This document shows, one piece after another, positions 1 through 8,657 of a stretch of 38,055 bases of DNA. The position numbers were made by a program, and so were the translations under genes. Under the pieces are notes generated by a model. The model had not been told where the DNA came from. It ran no database searches and saw only the letters and a program-made list of their open reading frames with translations. This DNA is from Planctomycetaceae bacterium (GTDB lineage Bacteria; Planctomycetota; Planctomycetia; Planctomycetales; Planctomycetaceae), in NCBI GenBank assembly GCA_002724315.1, contig PBOJ01000137.1:1-38055 (forward strand), read 5' to 3'. How positions within the stretch are numbered: the stretch's first letter is position 1; each line of letters begins with the position of its first letter.

Positions 1-215
1 CCGGAGAAGAGACTCAGGCCGCCGACGCGCAGCGATTCACGACGGGTGATCCCGTCGCAAGCCCTGCCACCGCGGCCCAGTACTCGCAGCATGTTCTCAT
101 TCCGACTTGAGGTTTCAGAAGCAACCCAAGTGTCTCATCGGGTGGAGCCGACCATCCTCGCCAGCAGCATAACAGATCGTTGATCCGTTTCGGCAGAGGT
201 CGAGAGAAAATCGGA

Positions 216-1352
216 TCAGCTATCGCCTCGTGAGTCGATCCTCTCCGCCAGTTGATCGATTCTTTCCCCCAATTCCTCCTGGAGTTTCTCGATCTCCTCG
301 GCCTGTTCACCGATGAACAGCGATGTCAGCGTGGCGGTGAAGACCCCGACCAGCACCATCCCGGTGACGATCAGGATCGCTGTCAAAACCATGCCCGAGG
401 TCGATTCCGGATTGTGGATGTCTCCGAAACCGCCGGTGACAACTGTCGTGAACGACCACCACAGGGCCAGGGGAAATGAACTGACAGAATTCCCCTCGCT
501 GATGGTGCCACCGTCCGGGCTCTGGGCCGGCGGGACACCCTCGATCTGGTAGACCAGGAATCCGCCCATCAGCATGACGACGATGGCCCATCGGAGCGTG
601 CGTTTCATCAACTTGACGTCTATGACATCCTGCAGTTTGTCCATGCCACGCCACAGCAGGAAGAAGAGTCTCAGAAAACGAAGGAACCTGAGCACTCGGA
701 AGATCCGCCCGAAGCGGGCCAGCCGGGCCACTCGCCCGAATCTTGCCAGTTGTGCTTCGCCGGGGATCGGGATCGATGTGACAAAATCGATCCAGTGATG
801 TCGCCAGACGAACCTCTTGGAATCGCCACACTTGAGACGCATCACGAACTCGGTCATGAAGATCGCGCAGCAGACCGTGTCGATGAGGAAGATACTGTCC
901 TCGGTGAGCCACGGCGGACGTCCTTCTGCCGGTGCCACGTTGTCGTAAACCAGCAGGCCCAGCACCAGCAGGATCAGCACGAGCACCACGCGTTCAAAGA
1001 CCTTCAGCCGGCTTTCCGAACCAAGGGCCGCGGCCATGCCATCCCGCATGATCCGTCGCTGGATCGCGTTCTCGAGCTTCCGGTCCTCGTCTTCGAGCGA
1101 TTCGACCTGATTCCGCAGCCGGGCCGTTCGTGATTTGACCGTGTTGAGGATGGACGGGTCGGCCTGGTCGACGGCGGCCGTGGCCGATTCCATGAAGGTG
1201 GTCGCTTGTCGGGACAGGTCGTCAAATTGTGTCCGAAGGGTCTGTTGCATCTCCCGCATGGTCTCGATCGAGATCTGTTCGGGCCGGATCTGGTCGAGAC
1301 GACGGAGTGTCTCCTTCAACTCGTTTTGCGGGCTGTTTTCGGGTCCGGACAT
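216..1352 (-). CDS. Voltage-gated-type ion channel with atypical selectivity filter
   Basis: Predicted inner-membrane cation channel of 378 residues with six membrane segments. A soluble, helical N-terminus (about 10-105) precedes S1 (120-137), S2 (153-172), S3 (183-194), an Arg-rich S4 (204-233, R every third or fourth residue), S5 (253-270), a pore loop (293-312) and S6 (319-346). A short coiled coil (349-373) ends the protein. The family is the voltage-gated ion transporter superfamily. The filter reads TGGFGD (306-311) where K+ channels have TVGYGD, so K+ selectivity is likely but not certain. I chose the ATG at 1352, because longer in-frame starts would overlap the divergent gene and add Pro/Arg-rich, non-conserved sequence. 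It is a single gene, divergent from the YihY-like gene across 193 bp. Confidence 0.85.
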   Translation of the reverse strand: MSGPENSPQNELKETLRRLDQIRPEQISIETMREMQQTLRTQFDDLSRQATTFMESATAAVDQADPSILNTVKSRTARLRNQVESLEDEDRKLENAIQRRIMRDGMAAALGSESRLKVFERVVLVLILLVLGLLVYDNVAPAEGRPPWLTEDSIFLIDTVCCAIFMTEFVMRLKCGDSKRFVWRHHWIDFVTSIPIPGEAQLARFGRVARLARFGRIFRVLRFLRFLRLFFLLWRGMDKLQDVIDVKLMKRTLRWAIVVMLMGGFLVYQIEGVPPAQSPDGGTISEGNSVSSFPLALWWSFTTVVTGGFGDIHNPESTSGMVLTAILIVTGMVLVGVFTATLTSLFIGEQAEEIEKLQEELGERIDQLAERIDSRGDS

Positions 1353-1545
1353 GGTCGAATTGTAACCAGCAGGAACTTGCGGTCTCAACGAAGGGTGGTT
1401 GTAGGGTTTGGGAGAATTGTCAGAGTACAAGGTACGGCCGTGTCTCGGAAAATCGGACTCGGCGCGATCCGGTTCTGCGGCTGCCCGTTCCGGATTGTTA
1501 GAATGTGGCGCGTTGGGTCCGGGTGTTTTCCGGCGAGGTGTGACG

Positions 1546-2886
1546 ATGGTGCAGCGACTACTGGAATCGGTGTTGAAGTGGGTGCGCCGCGTCATCACCC
1601 AGCCGTTCGATGAACTGGATCGCTGGCAGAGGGCGGTCCGGTTCGGCTACGAACTTGGCCGTGTCGGTGCACGGCAACTTCGGCACGACCGGGCCCAGCA
1701 CATGGCGGGTTCGCTGTCGTTCCGGACCCTGTTCAGCCTGCTACCGGTGCTGGTCGTGGCAACGCTGCTGGTCAAGGGCATGATCGGCATGAACCAGTTC
1801 ATGGCGATGGCCGAGGAGATGCTCGCCTCGATCGGCCTGGACAACATCCGGGTCATTCCCGCCGCTGAACCCGGGCAGCAGTCGCAGACACTCAGTGTCT
1901 GGCTCAAGGACCTGTTCGGCCAGGCGGCCGAGGTCGACCTGGCGGCGGTGCACTGGATCGGCATCGCCCTGACGATTTATGCCTCGCTGTCGCTGATGGT
2001 CACAATCGAGAATTGCCTGAACGTGATCGTGCGGGCTCCGGTCGGTCGAAGCTGGGTCCGTCGTGTGCCCCTGTACTGGTTCGTGCTGACGGTCAGCCCG
2101 CTGGCCGTGGTGGTGTGGTACTTCGCCAACAGCCAGTTCGATGCATGGGTCTCATCGGTCGAGACCTGGCAGTGGGTGGCCTATCTGTTCTGGCTGGGCT
2201 GGAGCCTGTTCTTTGCCTGGCTGCTCCTGCTGGCCGTCTACATGCTGGTCCCCAACACGCAGCCCAACATCAAGCCGGCTGCGGCCGGTGCGGCGGTGGC
2301 GGCGTGCCTGCTTGTCGTGGGCCTTCGTGGGCTGGGCGCCTACCTGAACTACGGCTTCATGGTCGGGCAACTCTACGGGTCCCTGGGCCTGATCCCGTTG
2401 TTCATGATCTGGGTCTACCTGATGTGGCTGTCGATTCTGTTCGGTCTGGAGGTGGCGGCGATCCTGCAGGCCCTGCCCGGACGGCAGCTTGAGGAACTCG
2501 AACGGGAACGCAAGACCGAGTCGCTGGTCGACCCGGCAGCGGTCGTGGCGGTGATGGAAGTGATCGGACAGCGGTTTGCCCAGGGGCAGCCGACGACGCT
2601 GATCAAGGTCTGCGAACTGACCGGCCTGCCCGAACAGACCACCTCGAAGATGTTTTCCGGCCTCGTCCTCGAAAACCTCCTCCATCGCCTCGACGGACCG
2701 ACCGACACCGTCACTCTCGCCAAGCCTCCCGACCAGATTTCCGGCGTCGAGTTGCTGGAGGTCGCATTCCGCCTGGTGGATTCGGGACAATCCACCGACG
2801 GTTCGAAGCTCCTGGATCGGCTCAGGCAGGCCCAGCGGGACCTGGTGGCGTCCACGTCACTGGCCGGCTTGCTTGAAGAAGCGTGA
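1546..2886 (+). CDS. YihY/BrkB (UPF0761) family inner-membrane protein
   Basis: Polytopic membrane protein of 446 residues, of the YihY/virulence factor BrkB family (formerly mis-assigned as RNase BN). The molecular function of the family is not established. A hydrophilic N-terminal segment with the family-type sequence HMAGSLSFRTLFSLLP (near 52-67) leads into about six hydrophobic helices up to about residue 315. A soluble C-terminal part (about 330-446) looks like a winged helix (VCELTGLPEQTTSKMFSGL) followed by an acidic tail. The ATG at 1546 has a GAGGTG ribosome site just upstream. Longer in-frame extensions are Arg/Gly/Ser-rich and not family-like. It overlaps the next gene by 4 bp (GTGA), so the two are very probably co-translated. 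Confidence 0.85.
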   Translation: MVQRLLESVLKWVRRVITQPFDELDRWQRAVRFGYELGRVGARQLRHDRAQHMAGSLSFRTLFSLLPVLVVATLLVKGMIGMNQFMAMAEEMLASIGLDNIRVIPAAEPGQQSQTLSVWLKDLFGQAAEVDLAAVHWIGIALTIYASLSLMVTIENCLNVIVRAPVGRSWVRRVPLYWFVLTVSPLAVVVWYFANSQFDAWVSSVETWQWVAYLFWLGWSLFFAWLLLLAVYMLVPNTQPNIKPAAAGAAVAACLLVVGLRGLGAYLNYGFMVGQLYGSLGLIPLFMIWVYLMWLSILFGLEVAAILQALPGRQLEELERERKTESLVDPAAVVAVMEVIGQRFAQGQPTTLIKVCELTGLPEQTTSKMFSGLVLENLLHRLDGPTDTVTLAKPPDQISGVELLEVAFRLVDSGQSTDGSKLLDRLRQAQRDLVASTSLAGLLEEA

Positions 2887-4001
2887 CGGCCACCGCGGGG
2901 ACCGAGCCGATTCGCCTGCTCGCCGGCGAAGGTGCAACTCCAACGTTTGATCGCGTTGAAGAGCTCCTGGCCAAAGCCGAACGGTCGGTCGAGATCTTCA
3001 TGTTCGTCTGGCGGAACGACGAGATCGGCAACCGCCTGGGCCGGGCCGTACTGGCGGCCGCCCGCCGCGGAGTCCGGATCCGGATCAAGAAGGACGTTGC
3101 GGCGGTGATGTACGAGCGGATAGAGATGAACCGCAAGTCGTTCTTTCACCTCCCGCTTTCGACACTCCGCCGTTGGAAATTTCGGGTCTTCGGCCTGACG
3201 TTTCCGGATACGTACGTCGAGGACGATTTCGACGACGAGGTTGGGGCGGCCGTGATGTCTCACCCGAACGTCGAGATCGACTGGGTTCATCACACACACA
3301 CCAAGTACTACATTTTCGATGAACGCGTGATGCTGACCGGGAGTATCAATGTCGAGGACCGGCATCGTGGGTACCAGGATTACATGTTCGAGATCGCCGG
3401 GGAGGAGCACGTGCGGCGGTTTCGAGAGCGTGATGCGGGCCTTGTCGGCCTGGATTCGGAACGCGAAATCGATTTTCTGCTCAATCGCATCACGCCCGCT
3501 GGCCACGAGCTCGAGATCAAGCCCCGGATGATTGCAGCACTCGACGAGGCTGTCGAATCGGTCTACATCGAGATGGCCTACATCGGTGATCCCGACCTCA
3601 GCCAGGCCATTGTCAACGCGGCAGGCCGTGGGGTCGAAATCACGATGCTGTTCTCACGGGAAGCCAACATCGGTGACGATCTCAACTGGCGTACATTGCA
3701 CCGGATCTGTCGACGGGCACCGGTGCAGGTGGTGATCGCCGACAAGATGGTCCACTCGAAACTGATGCTCATCGACAATCGTCAGGTCATCGCCGGGTCT
3801 GCCAATCTCTCGGTGTTCTCGATGAGCAAAGCCGTCGAACTGGACGTGGTCGTCAGGGGATTGCCCCGGTTCCTCGAATCGGTACAAGCCGAGTCACGAC
3901 GCCGGATTGCCGAGGGGCATCCGGTTGAGTCGCCCGACGGTCTCAAGCCCTACAACCGGGTGATGGCGGGATTGCAGCAGTTGCACCAGTGGTTGACCTG
4001 A
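2883..4001 (+). CDS. Phospholipase D-like protein (cardiolipin synthase type)
   Basis: Phosphatidyltransferase/phosphodiesterase-fold protein of 372 residues with two complete HKD motifs: H139-T-K141-x4-D146 followed by GSIN (153-156), and H291-S-K293-x4-D298 followed by GSAN (305-308). Two HKD halves in one chain, with no signal peptide, fit cardiolipin synthase-like or other cytoplasmic PLD enzymes that act on phospholipids. The usual N-terminal membrane helices of classical Cls are missing, so the protein may be soluble or may rely on its membrane-protein partner. Translation starts at a GTG that overlaps the stop of the YihY-like gene (GTGA). The coupling suggests a shared role in membrane lipid or envelope metabolism (inference). 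Confidence 0.87.
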   Translation: MTATAGTEPIRLLAGEGATPTFDRVEELLAKAERSVEIFMFVWRNDEIGNRLGRAVLAAARRGVRIRIKKDVAAVMYERIEMNRKSFFHLPLSTLRRWKFRVFGLTFPDTYVEDDFDDEVGAAVMSHPNVEIDWVHHTHTKYYIFDERVMLTGSINVEDRHRGYQDYMFEIAGEEHVRRFRERDAGLVGLDSEREIDFLLNRITPAGHELEIKPRMIAALDEAVESVYIEMAYIGDPDLSQAIVNAAGRGVEITMLFSREANIGDDLNWRTLHRICRRAPVQVVIADKMVHSKLMLIDNRQVIAGSANLSVFSMSKAVELDVVVRGLPRFLESVQAESRRRIAEGHPVESPDGLKPYNRVMAGLQQLHQWLT

Positions 4002-4018
4002 GCTGTGGAATCAGGTCA
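3994..4018. terminator. Bidirectional hairpin spanning two convergent stop codons
   Basis: Perfect 8-bp inverted repeat TGACCTGA / TCAGGTCA with a 9-nt loop. The left arm contains the stop codon of the phospholipase D-like gene (3999-4001) and the right arm contains the stop of the MR/MLE gene (4016-4018). The symmetry and position between convergent genes suggest a shared terminator or 3'-end-protecting hairpin. There is no clear T-run on either side, so factor-independent termination is not assured. Confidence 0.5.
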
Positions 4019-5119
4019 CAGGGTGATGCCCGCGCCGAAGCCGATTGTTCGGGGCACTTCCAGGCAACCGTCGACGTAGGTCGGAGGTTTGGTGAGTACG
4101 TCTTCGGCGTACAATCCCGGTCCCACCAGGTCGCTGGCCAGCGTCAATCCTCGGATCGATGCGGCCAACTGCACCTGCGCCAGTGTTCCCGGTCCCATTT
4201 CGACGGTGCTCCCCAGCAGAAGTCCCACTCCGGCCGTTTCAGCCATCTGGGCGATCTGGCGTGCCTGGAAGATGCCCCCGCATCCGGTGGTGGCGATGTT
4301 GAAGACGTCGAGGGATTCGTGCCGGATGTATTCGAGTGCGTCAACGGGAGTGCTGACGTGTTCGATCAGCCGCACGTCCACCTCGCGACGGACCACGGCA
4401 ATCTCGGCCGGATCACGGCCCCCGACGGGCGTCTCGACACCATCCAGGTCGAATCTCGCCAGCCGTCCGATATTGGTCACCGCCTGGTCCTGATCCCAGC
4501 CGCCGTTGGGGTCGATCTTGATGCTGGCCTCCGGGCCGGCTGTCTCTCTCATGACCGCCAGTCGCTGTTCGTCGAGGTCGATGTCGACACCCACCTTGAG
4601 CTTGAAAGCCGTAAACCCTTCGGCACACTTTTCAGCGATTTCCTCGCGAAGCAACTGCAGGTCATCGCGGATGAAGGCCACCCACGAGATATGGATCCGG
4701 TCTCGCCACTCACCTCCCAGCAGACGGCACACCGGTGTGCTGGTCGCATGACTGACCAGGTCGTAGCAGACCATGTCGAGTCCGGCGCGGGTCAGTCGGT
4801 TCAACGATGATCCGCCGATGCCGGGTGGGTCGGGGAACGTCTTGGCCCAATCGGCGTGGTGTCGGGCGATGTCGACCGGGTTGCGATCGACCAGGGCCGC
4901 GGCGACCTGTTCTCGCCAGGCATCCACTTCCGGAACCTCGTCGGGTTCGATGTCCGAAATCTCGCCCCAGCCCATGTGTCCGGTGTCGGTCGTGGCCCGA
5001 ATGAACAGGAACGGCGAGGCTTCGACCACCTCGCGGGCCCCTCCGCCCTCCTGGGCGATCTGGGTAGCGTAGCGTCGACGCACGTTGTAGGGGATCAGTT
5101 CGACATCGATGATCTTCAC
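4016..5119 (-). CDS. MR/MLE-family (enolase superfamily) enzyme
   Basis: Enolase-superfamily barrel protein of 367 residues, related to mandelate racemase and muconate lactonizing enzyme. These enzymes abstract the proton alpha to a carboxylate with a divalent metal, usually Mg2+. Visible landmarks are the KxK of strand 2 (K173, K175), metal ligands D203 (in DPNGGW) and E229, a third acidic ligand probably at E253, and the late GSTVEMGPGTLA segment (303-314). The residue five before the Gly-Gly pair (A276), where MLE-type enzymes carry the second catalytic Lys and mandelate racemase carries Asp, is alanine. The reaction is therefore uncertain; sugar-acid dehydratase, lactonizing and epimerase activities are all possible. 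It starts at a GTG overlapping the sulfatase stop (GTGA) and is the last gene of a five-gene leftward run. Confidence 0.85.
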   Translation of the reverse strand: MKIIDVELIPYNVRRRYATQIAQEGGGAREVVEASPFLFIRATTDTGHMGWGEISDIEPDEVPEVDAWREQVAAALVDRNPVDIARHHADWAKTFPDPPGIGGSSLNRLTRAGLDMVCYDLVSHATSTPVCRLLGGEWRDRIHISWVAFIRDDLQLLREEIAEKCAEGFTAFKLKVGVDIDLDEQRLAVMRETAGPEASIKIDPNGGWDQDQAVTNIGRLARFDLDGVETPVGGRDPAEIAVVRREVDVRLIEHVSTPVDALEYIRHESLDVFNIATTGCGGIFQARQIAQMAETAGVGLLLGSTVEMGPGTLAQVQLAASIRGLTLASDLVGPGLYAEDVLTKPPTYVDGCLEVPRTIGFGAGITL

Positions 5120-6567
5120 TGCGCACCACCGTTCTTTCGAGTTGGCATGGGAGCCTTGACCTGCGTCCGCCAGTTGGCCAGTACCGCGTGGAGCCGTTTT
5201 GCGATGTCCGGCTCGGTCTCCAGCAGGTTCTTCGTCTCGCCGATGTCCTTCCCGGTGTGGTACAGCTCTCGTCGGCCATCCTCGAAGAACTCGATCAACT
5301 TCCATTCCCCCTGGCGAATGGCACCGGCGGGGGTGGTTCGCCAGGCTCCCCGGCGGCCGTAGGCCTGCAGGTATCCGGGGAAGTGCCAGAACAGGGGGCG
5401 TTCCGGGAGGGTCTCACCTTCGAACAGCGTCCTGATGCTGACACCATCGCGGATCTGTTCGACCGGCAACCGGGCACCGGCGATCTCGGCCAGTGTCGGG
5501 TAAAAGTCGACGGTGATGACCGGTGTCGGGCACGTCGAGGCTGGCTTGGTGTGACCCGGCCAGCGAACGATCATGGGGACCCGAATGCCACCTTCGTAGA
5601 GCATCCCCTTGCCGCCTTTCAGTGGCGCGTTGTCCGTGATGCCGTTGGGAAGCTGCTTGCCGGCTGAACGGTATCCGCCCAGTCCTCCGTTGTCAGAGGT
5701 GAAGATCACCAGCGTTCGTTCGCGGACCTTCATTTCGTCGAGAGCGGCGAGCACCCGCCCGACACCTTCATCCATCGTTTCAACCATTGCCGCGTACTTC
5801 GGGTTCTTGTGCCGGCCGCCCTTTGGGCGTTGGTTGTACTCGGCCACCAGTTTCGGCTTGGCCTGGATCGGGGTGTGCACGGCGTAGAACGGCAGGTAGA
5901 GGAAGAACGGTTTGGCAGGCGACTGGCGGACATGTTGACGGATCACGTTGGCTGCCTCGGTGCTCAGGCGATCGGTCAGATGTTCTCCCTCGGGCCCGTC
6001 CTTCAGTTGAGGGTTTTTGTAGGGAGAGAAATATCCTCCACGCGGAGAACCGGTCCGATTGCCGCCGAAGTTGATGTCGAAGCCCTGTTGCCGCGGACCG
6101 GCCGTCGGGGGCGATCCCAGGTGCCACTTGCCGAAATGGGAGGTGGTGTACCCGGCGGCCTGGAGCGTTTCGGCCAGCGTGATGATGTTCGGATTCAGGA
6201 CTGTCTTGTTCGGGGCGGGAATCAGTCGTCTGAGCGTCTTCATTCCACGGGCCCCGCTGCCGACGGTGTAGATGCCGTGGCGAGGCGAGTACTGTCCGCT
6301 CATCAAACAGGCCCGGGTCGGGGCACAGTTGGGTCCGCAGGTGTACGTCGAAGTGAACCGCATGCCGTCGCGGGCCAGGCGGTCCAGGTGAGGGGTGCGA
6401 TAGTAACTGCTTCCGAAACAGGCGAGGTCGGTCCAGCCCAGGTCGTCAGCAACAATCAACACGATGTGAGGGGGAGCCGAGCGTGCGGGCGAGACCAGCA
6501 CGGTCAGCAGCAGCAGCAGCGACAGGTGAAGCGATCGTGACATGGTCATCGCAGTAAAGGGGTTCAC
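5116..6567 (-). CDS. Secreted formylglycine-dependent sulfatase
   Basis: Arylsulfatase-type S1 sulfatase of 483 residues that hydrolyses sulfate esters, probably of a glycan. It has a signal peptide (hydrophobic stretch about 13-26, cleavage near 30), so it acts in the periplasm or outside. The catalytic motif is C81-A-P-T-R, followed by ACLMSG. The Cys would be converted to formylglycine; Thr replaces the more common Ser of CxPSR. Metal-site D41-D42, the GKWHLG segment (146-151) and TSDNGG (290-295) are all present. The GTG at 6567 overlaps the stop of the upstream Asp-box gene (GTGA). ATGs at 6549 or 6543 would still leave a signal peptide. The formylglycine-generating enzyme is not in this window. 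Confidence 0.93.
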   Translation of the reverse strand: MNPFTAMTMSRSLHLSLLLLLTVLVSPARSAPPHIVLIVADDLGWTDLACFGSSYYRTPHLDRLARDGMRFTSTYTCGPNCAPTRACLMSGQYSPRHGIYTVGSGARGMKTLRRLIPAPNKTVLNPNIITLAETLQAAGYTTSHFGKWHLGSPPTAGPRQQGFDINFGGNRTGSPRGGYFSPYKNPQLKDGPEGEHLTDRLSTEAANVIRQHVRQSPAKPFFLYLPFYAVHTPIQAKPKLVAEYNQRPKGGRHKNPKYAAMVETMDEGVGRVLAALDEMKVRERTLVIFTSDNGGLGGYRSAGKQLPNGITDNAPLKGGKGMLYEGGIRVPMIVRWPGHTKPASTCPTPVITVDFYPTLAEIAGARLPVEQIRDGVSIRTLFEGETLPERPLFWHFPGYLQAYGRRGAWRTTPAGAIRQGEWKLIEFFEDGRRELYHTGKDIGETKNLLETEPDIAKRLHAVLANWRTQVKAPMPTRKNGGAQ

Positions 6568-7811
6568 TTACTGATTTCCAGCAGGTCAATTCCACGGCGG
6601 TCCTTGCGAATCCTCAGCCTCAGCCCCCAGATGGCCGTCTTTTGCTGTTTTCCGCGGGGGTCGTAGTAAACGACGTAGATTGACCCGTCGGCCAGTTCGG
6701 TCCCGATGGCGTAGACATAGACCGATCCATCAACAGGGAACCCCCGGTCGCGGGCCGGGGCGGTCCACGTGTGGCCGTGGTCGTCACTGAAGATGATCTG
6801 CAGGCCGCCGGTGCTCCCGTAGCCGTAAAGGCAGACGACGGTGCCATCCTTGAGGGTCAGCAGGCAGGGAGCGACCATCTTGATTCCTGTGGGAATCGGC
6901 TTGCTCCAACTGCGGCCCTCGTTGTCCGAGAAGGCCAGTTCTCCGTTGGGACGGGCGACCATCACGATCTGGCCATTGGCCGCCCGGGTGATGGCCGGCT
7001 CGTCGAGTGCACCGATGGTTCCCTTCAGTCGCGACGCGAACTGCCAACTCTTGCCCCTGTCGTTGCTGCGATAGACACCCAGTTGCTCGGGGCCGGTCCA
7101 GGTGTCCTTGCCGTAGGTGCTCAGCAGCAATGACCCGCCGGGAAGAACCACCGGCTTGCCGCACATGCGGTCGTAGTAACCGAACGGTGAGGGCATGTAG
7201 ACCGGCTTGGACCAGTTGCGGCCGCCGTCGGTCGATCGGATCGATGCCACACGGCTGTTCTTGTTCCGGCCCGGAGGGGGCTTGTCGTAGCCGTACCAGT
7301 TGTCGATGACAAAGAAGACGCAGACCAGGGTGCCGTCGTCGAGTTGCACGATCACCGGGTGTCGGTCGTCGCCCGGCGAATCGACAAGCGTGACCGGGCG
7401 AGACCAGGTGCGGCCGTTGTCTTTCGAGCGGCACCAGAGTCCGCGGCCACCGGTCGGTGCGTCGATCTTCGCGGGGAAGCCGCCGCGGATGTACTGCTTG
7501 AGCAGTGGGGGGTTGACATCGATGGGGGTGGGGAACGACACGTGCCAGTAGCCGGCCGAGAACGAGCAGAGCAGGTCACCGTTGCGGAGGCGGGTGACCG
7601 ATTCCCAGCCGACGAACCCTGTGCAACCGGGATAGGTCGGATGCTCGTTCACTTCCGGGCCGGTGATCATTCGCCTCAGCTTGCGGTAATCCCCCGTCGA
7701 GGCGTCCTTGACCACGCGGACGGCGAAAGCGGGTTCGGCCGAGCGTGCGGAGGGCAAGGCGATTGACCAGCAGGAAGCCAGTACCAGCAACAGGCGGGTT
7801 TTCGAGGGCAT
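6564..7811 (-). CDS. Secreted sialidase-like Asp-box (BNR) propeller protein
   Basis: Secreted six-bladed-propeller-type protein of 415 residues with a signal peptide (1 to about 24). It carries five Asp boxes (SxDxGxTW type) at about 129-136, 193-200, 249-256, 295-302 and 342-349. The spacing of 45-65 residues is typical of the exo-alpha-sialidase/neuraminidase fold. In planctomycetes such proteins are usually annotated as sialidase family, but the fold also serves other glycan hydrolases and binding proteins. I cannot place a full sialidase Arg triad, so sialidase activity is unproven. It follows the CorA-like gene by 45 bp and overlaps the sulfatase start by 4 bp, implying joint expression and a shared extracellular glycan substrate (inference). 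Confidence 0.88.
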   Translation of the reverse strand: MPSKTRLLLVLASCWSIALPSARSAEPAFAVRVVKDASTGDYRKLRRMITGPEVNEHPTYPGCTGFVGWESVTRLRNGDLLCSFSAGYWHVSFPTPIDVNPPLLKQYIRGGFPAKIDAPTGGRGLWCRSKDNGRTWSRPVTLVDSPGDDRHPVIVQLDDGTLVCVFFVIDNWYGYDKPPPGRNKNSRVASIRSTDGGRNWSKPVYMPSPFGYYDRMCGKPVVLPGGSLLLSTYGKDTWTGPEQLGVYRSNDRGKSWQFASRLKGTIGALDEPAITRAANGQIVMVARPNGELAFSDNEGRSWSKPIPTGIKMVAPCLLTLKDGTVVCLYGYGSTGGLQIIFSDDHGHTWTAPARDRGFPVDGSVYVYAIGTELADGSIYVVYYDPRGKQQKTAIWGLRLRIRKDRRGIDLLEISK

Positions 7812-7856
7812 GGTCGATGTGTTCCGGGTTGGGCTGGTGAATCTGCCAGGATGGAA

Positions 7857-8642
7857 TCAACCGTCGGACGGCGCTGAAGCGGTGGTGGTTTGAGGGGGAG
7901 GTTTGGGGGCCTCGGATGCAATAAAGCCTTTCAGGACAAATCCACAGATCACGCTGATGCCAACCAGGGCCAGGAACGGCAGCGGAGCCGACTGTTGTTC
8001 GAGACCGGTTCGAAGATTGACGCCGAAGATGGCACTGAGCGTCGCCATCGGGAAAAAAAAGGCGGCCAGGATATTGAGCCGATGGGCCGAAACGGCCATC
8101 TGGTATCCCGCGGCGGCCTGCGATTCGGCCTGCAGTGCTGCGGTGTAGCCGAGAGTGTTCTGGGCATCCTGGTAGGCGAGCTCCGCCATGCGTTCGATCT
8201 GGTACGCCCGGTCACGGCAGACGAGAATTTCTTCGCTTCCGGCCATCAGCTCGCGTGCGTGCTGCAGGGCGGTGTGCAGATTGCGGCTGGCCCGGACCAG
8301 CGGGGCCAGGGCCGTGATGTCGGCATGCAGTTCACTGGCGTTTTCGTCGAGAGGTTCCCGTTCGTCGATCTCGGCCACGAGTTTCTCGAATTCGGCCAAG
8401 TGGGCGTCGAGCGAGTGGCAGGGTTTTCCGGTTGCGGAGGCGGCCCATGTCCCATCGGGACTCCGCCAGAAAAAGCGGCCACCGCGGACAGCGTGGTCAT
8501 CGGAGGGGGGACCGTGCAGCACCAGCAACAGGTGCCCCTCGTGAACCATCGCTCGCTGTCGACCGGCCGTAACGCCCAGCCGATCGCGGAAGACCTGCGG
8601 GATGTCCCAGGACGCAGGGAGCAGTGAGCGATCGGTGGACAT
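7857..8642 (-). CDS. CorA-like divalent cation transporter
   Basis: 261-residue protein with the CorA layout: a soluble N-terminal alpha/beta part, long helices (about 76-190), then two C-terminal membrane helices (about 190-209 and 222-242) and a Pro/Thr-rich tail. The segment after TM1 reads FGVN (206-209), where canonical CorA carries the ion-selecting YGMN. The Gly and Asn are kept but the Met is Val. Shorter than the roughly 316-residue E. coli CorA. Likely an inner-membrane Mg2+ (or Zn2+/Co2+/Ni2+) channel. It starts 15 bp after the aldolase stop and ends 45 bp before the Asp-box gene, inside a catabolic-looking run. Confidence 0.78.
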   Translation of the reverse strand: MSTDRSLLPASWDIPQVFRDRLGVTAGRQRAMVHEGHLLLVLHGPPSDDHAVRGGRFFWRSPDGTWAASATGKPCHSLDAHLAEFEKLVAEIDEREPLDENASELHADITALAPLVRASRNLHTALQHARELMAGSEEILVCRDRAYQIERMAELAYQDAQNTLGYTAALQAESQAAAGYQMAVSAHRLNILAAFFFPMATLSAIFGVNLRTGLEQQSAPLPFLALVGISVICGFVLKGFIASEAPKPPPQTTTASAPSDG

Positions 8643-8657
8643 GGCTGTTTCCCGGGG

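Noticed and set aside
223-310. Open frame 14-310 on the minus strand at the left edge, extending beyond the channel's 3' end
   Set aside because: It overlaps the channel in another frame, is Arg/Ser-rich and has no recognisable family. I see nothing else supported in 1-215.
1417-1445. TTGTCA as a -35 box for the YihY-like gene
   Set aside because: No acceptable -10 hexamer lies at 16-18 bp, and it is more than 100 bases from the chosen start.
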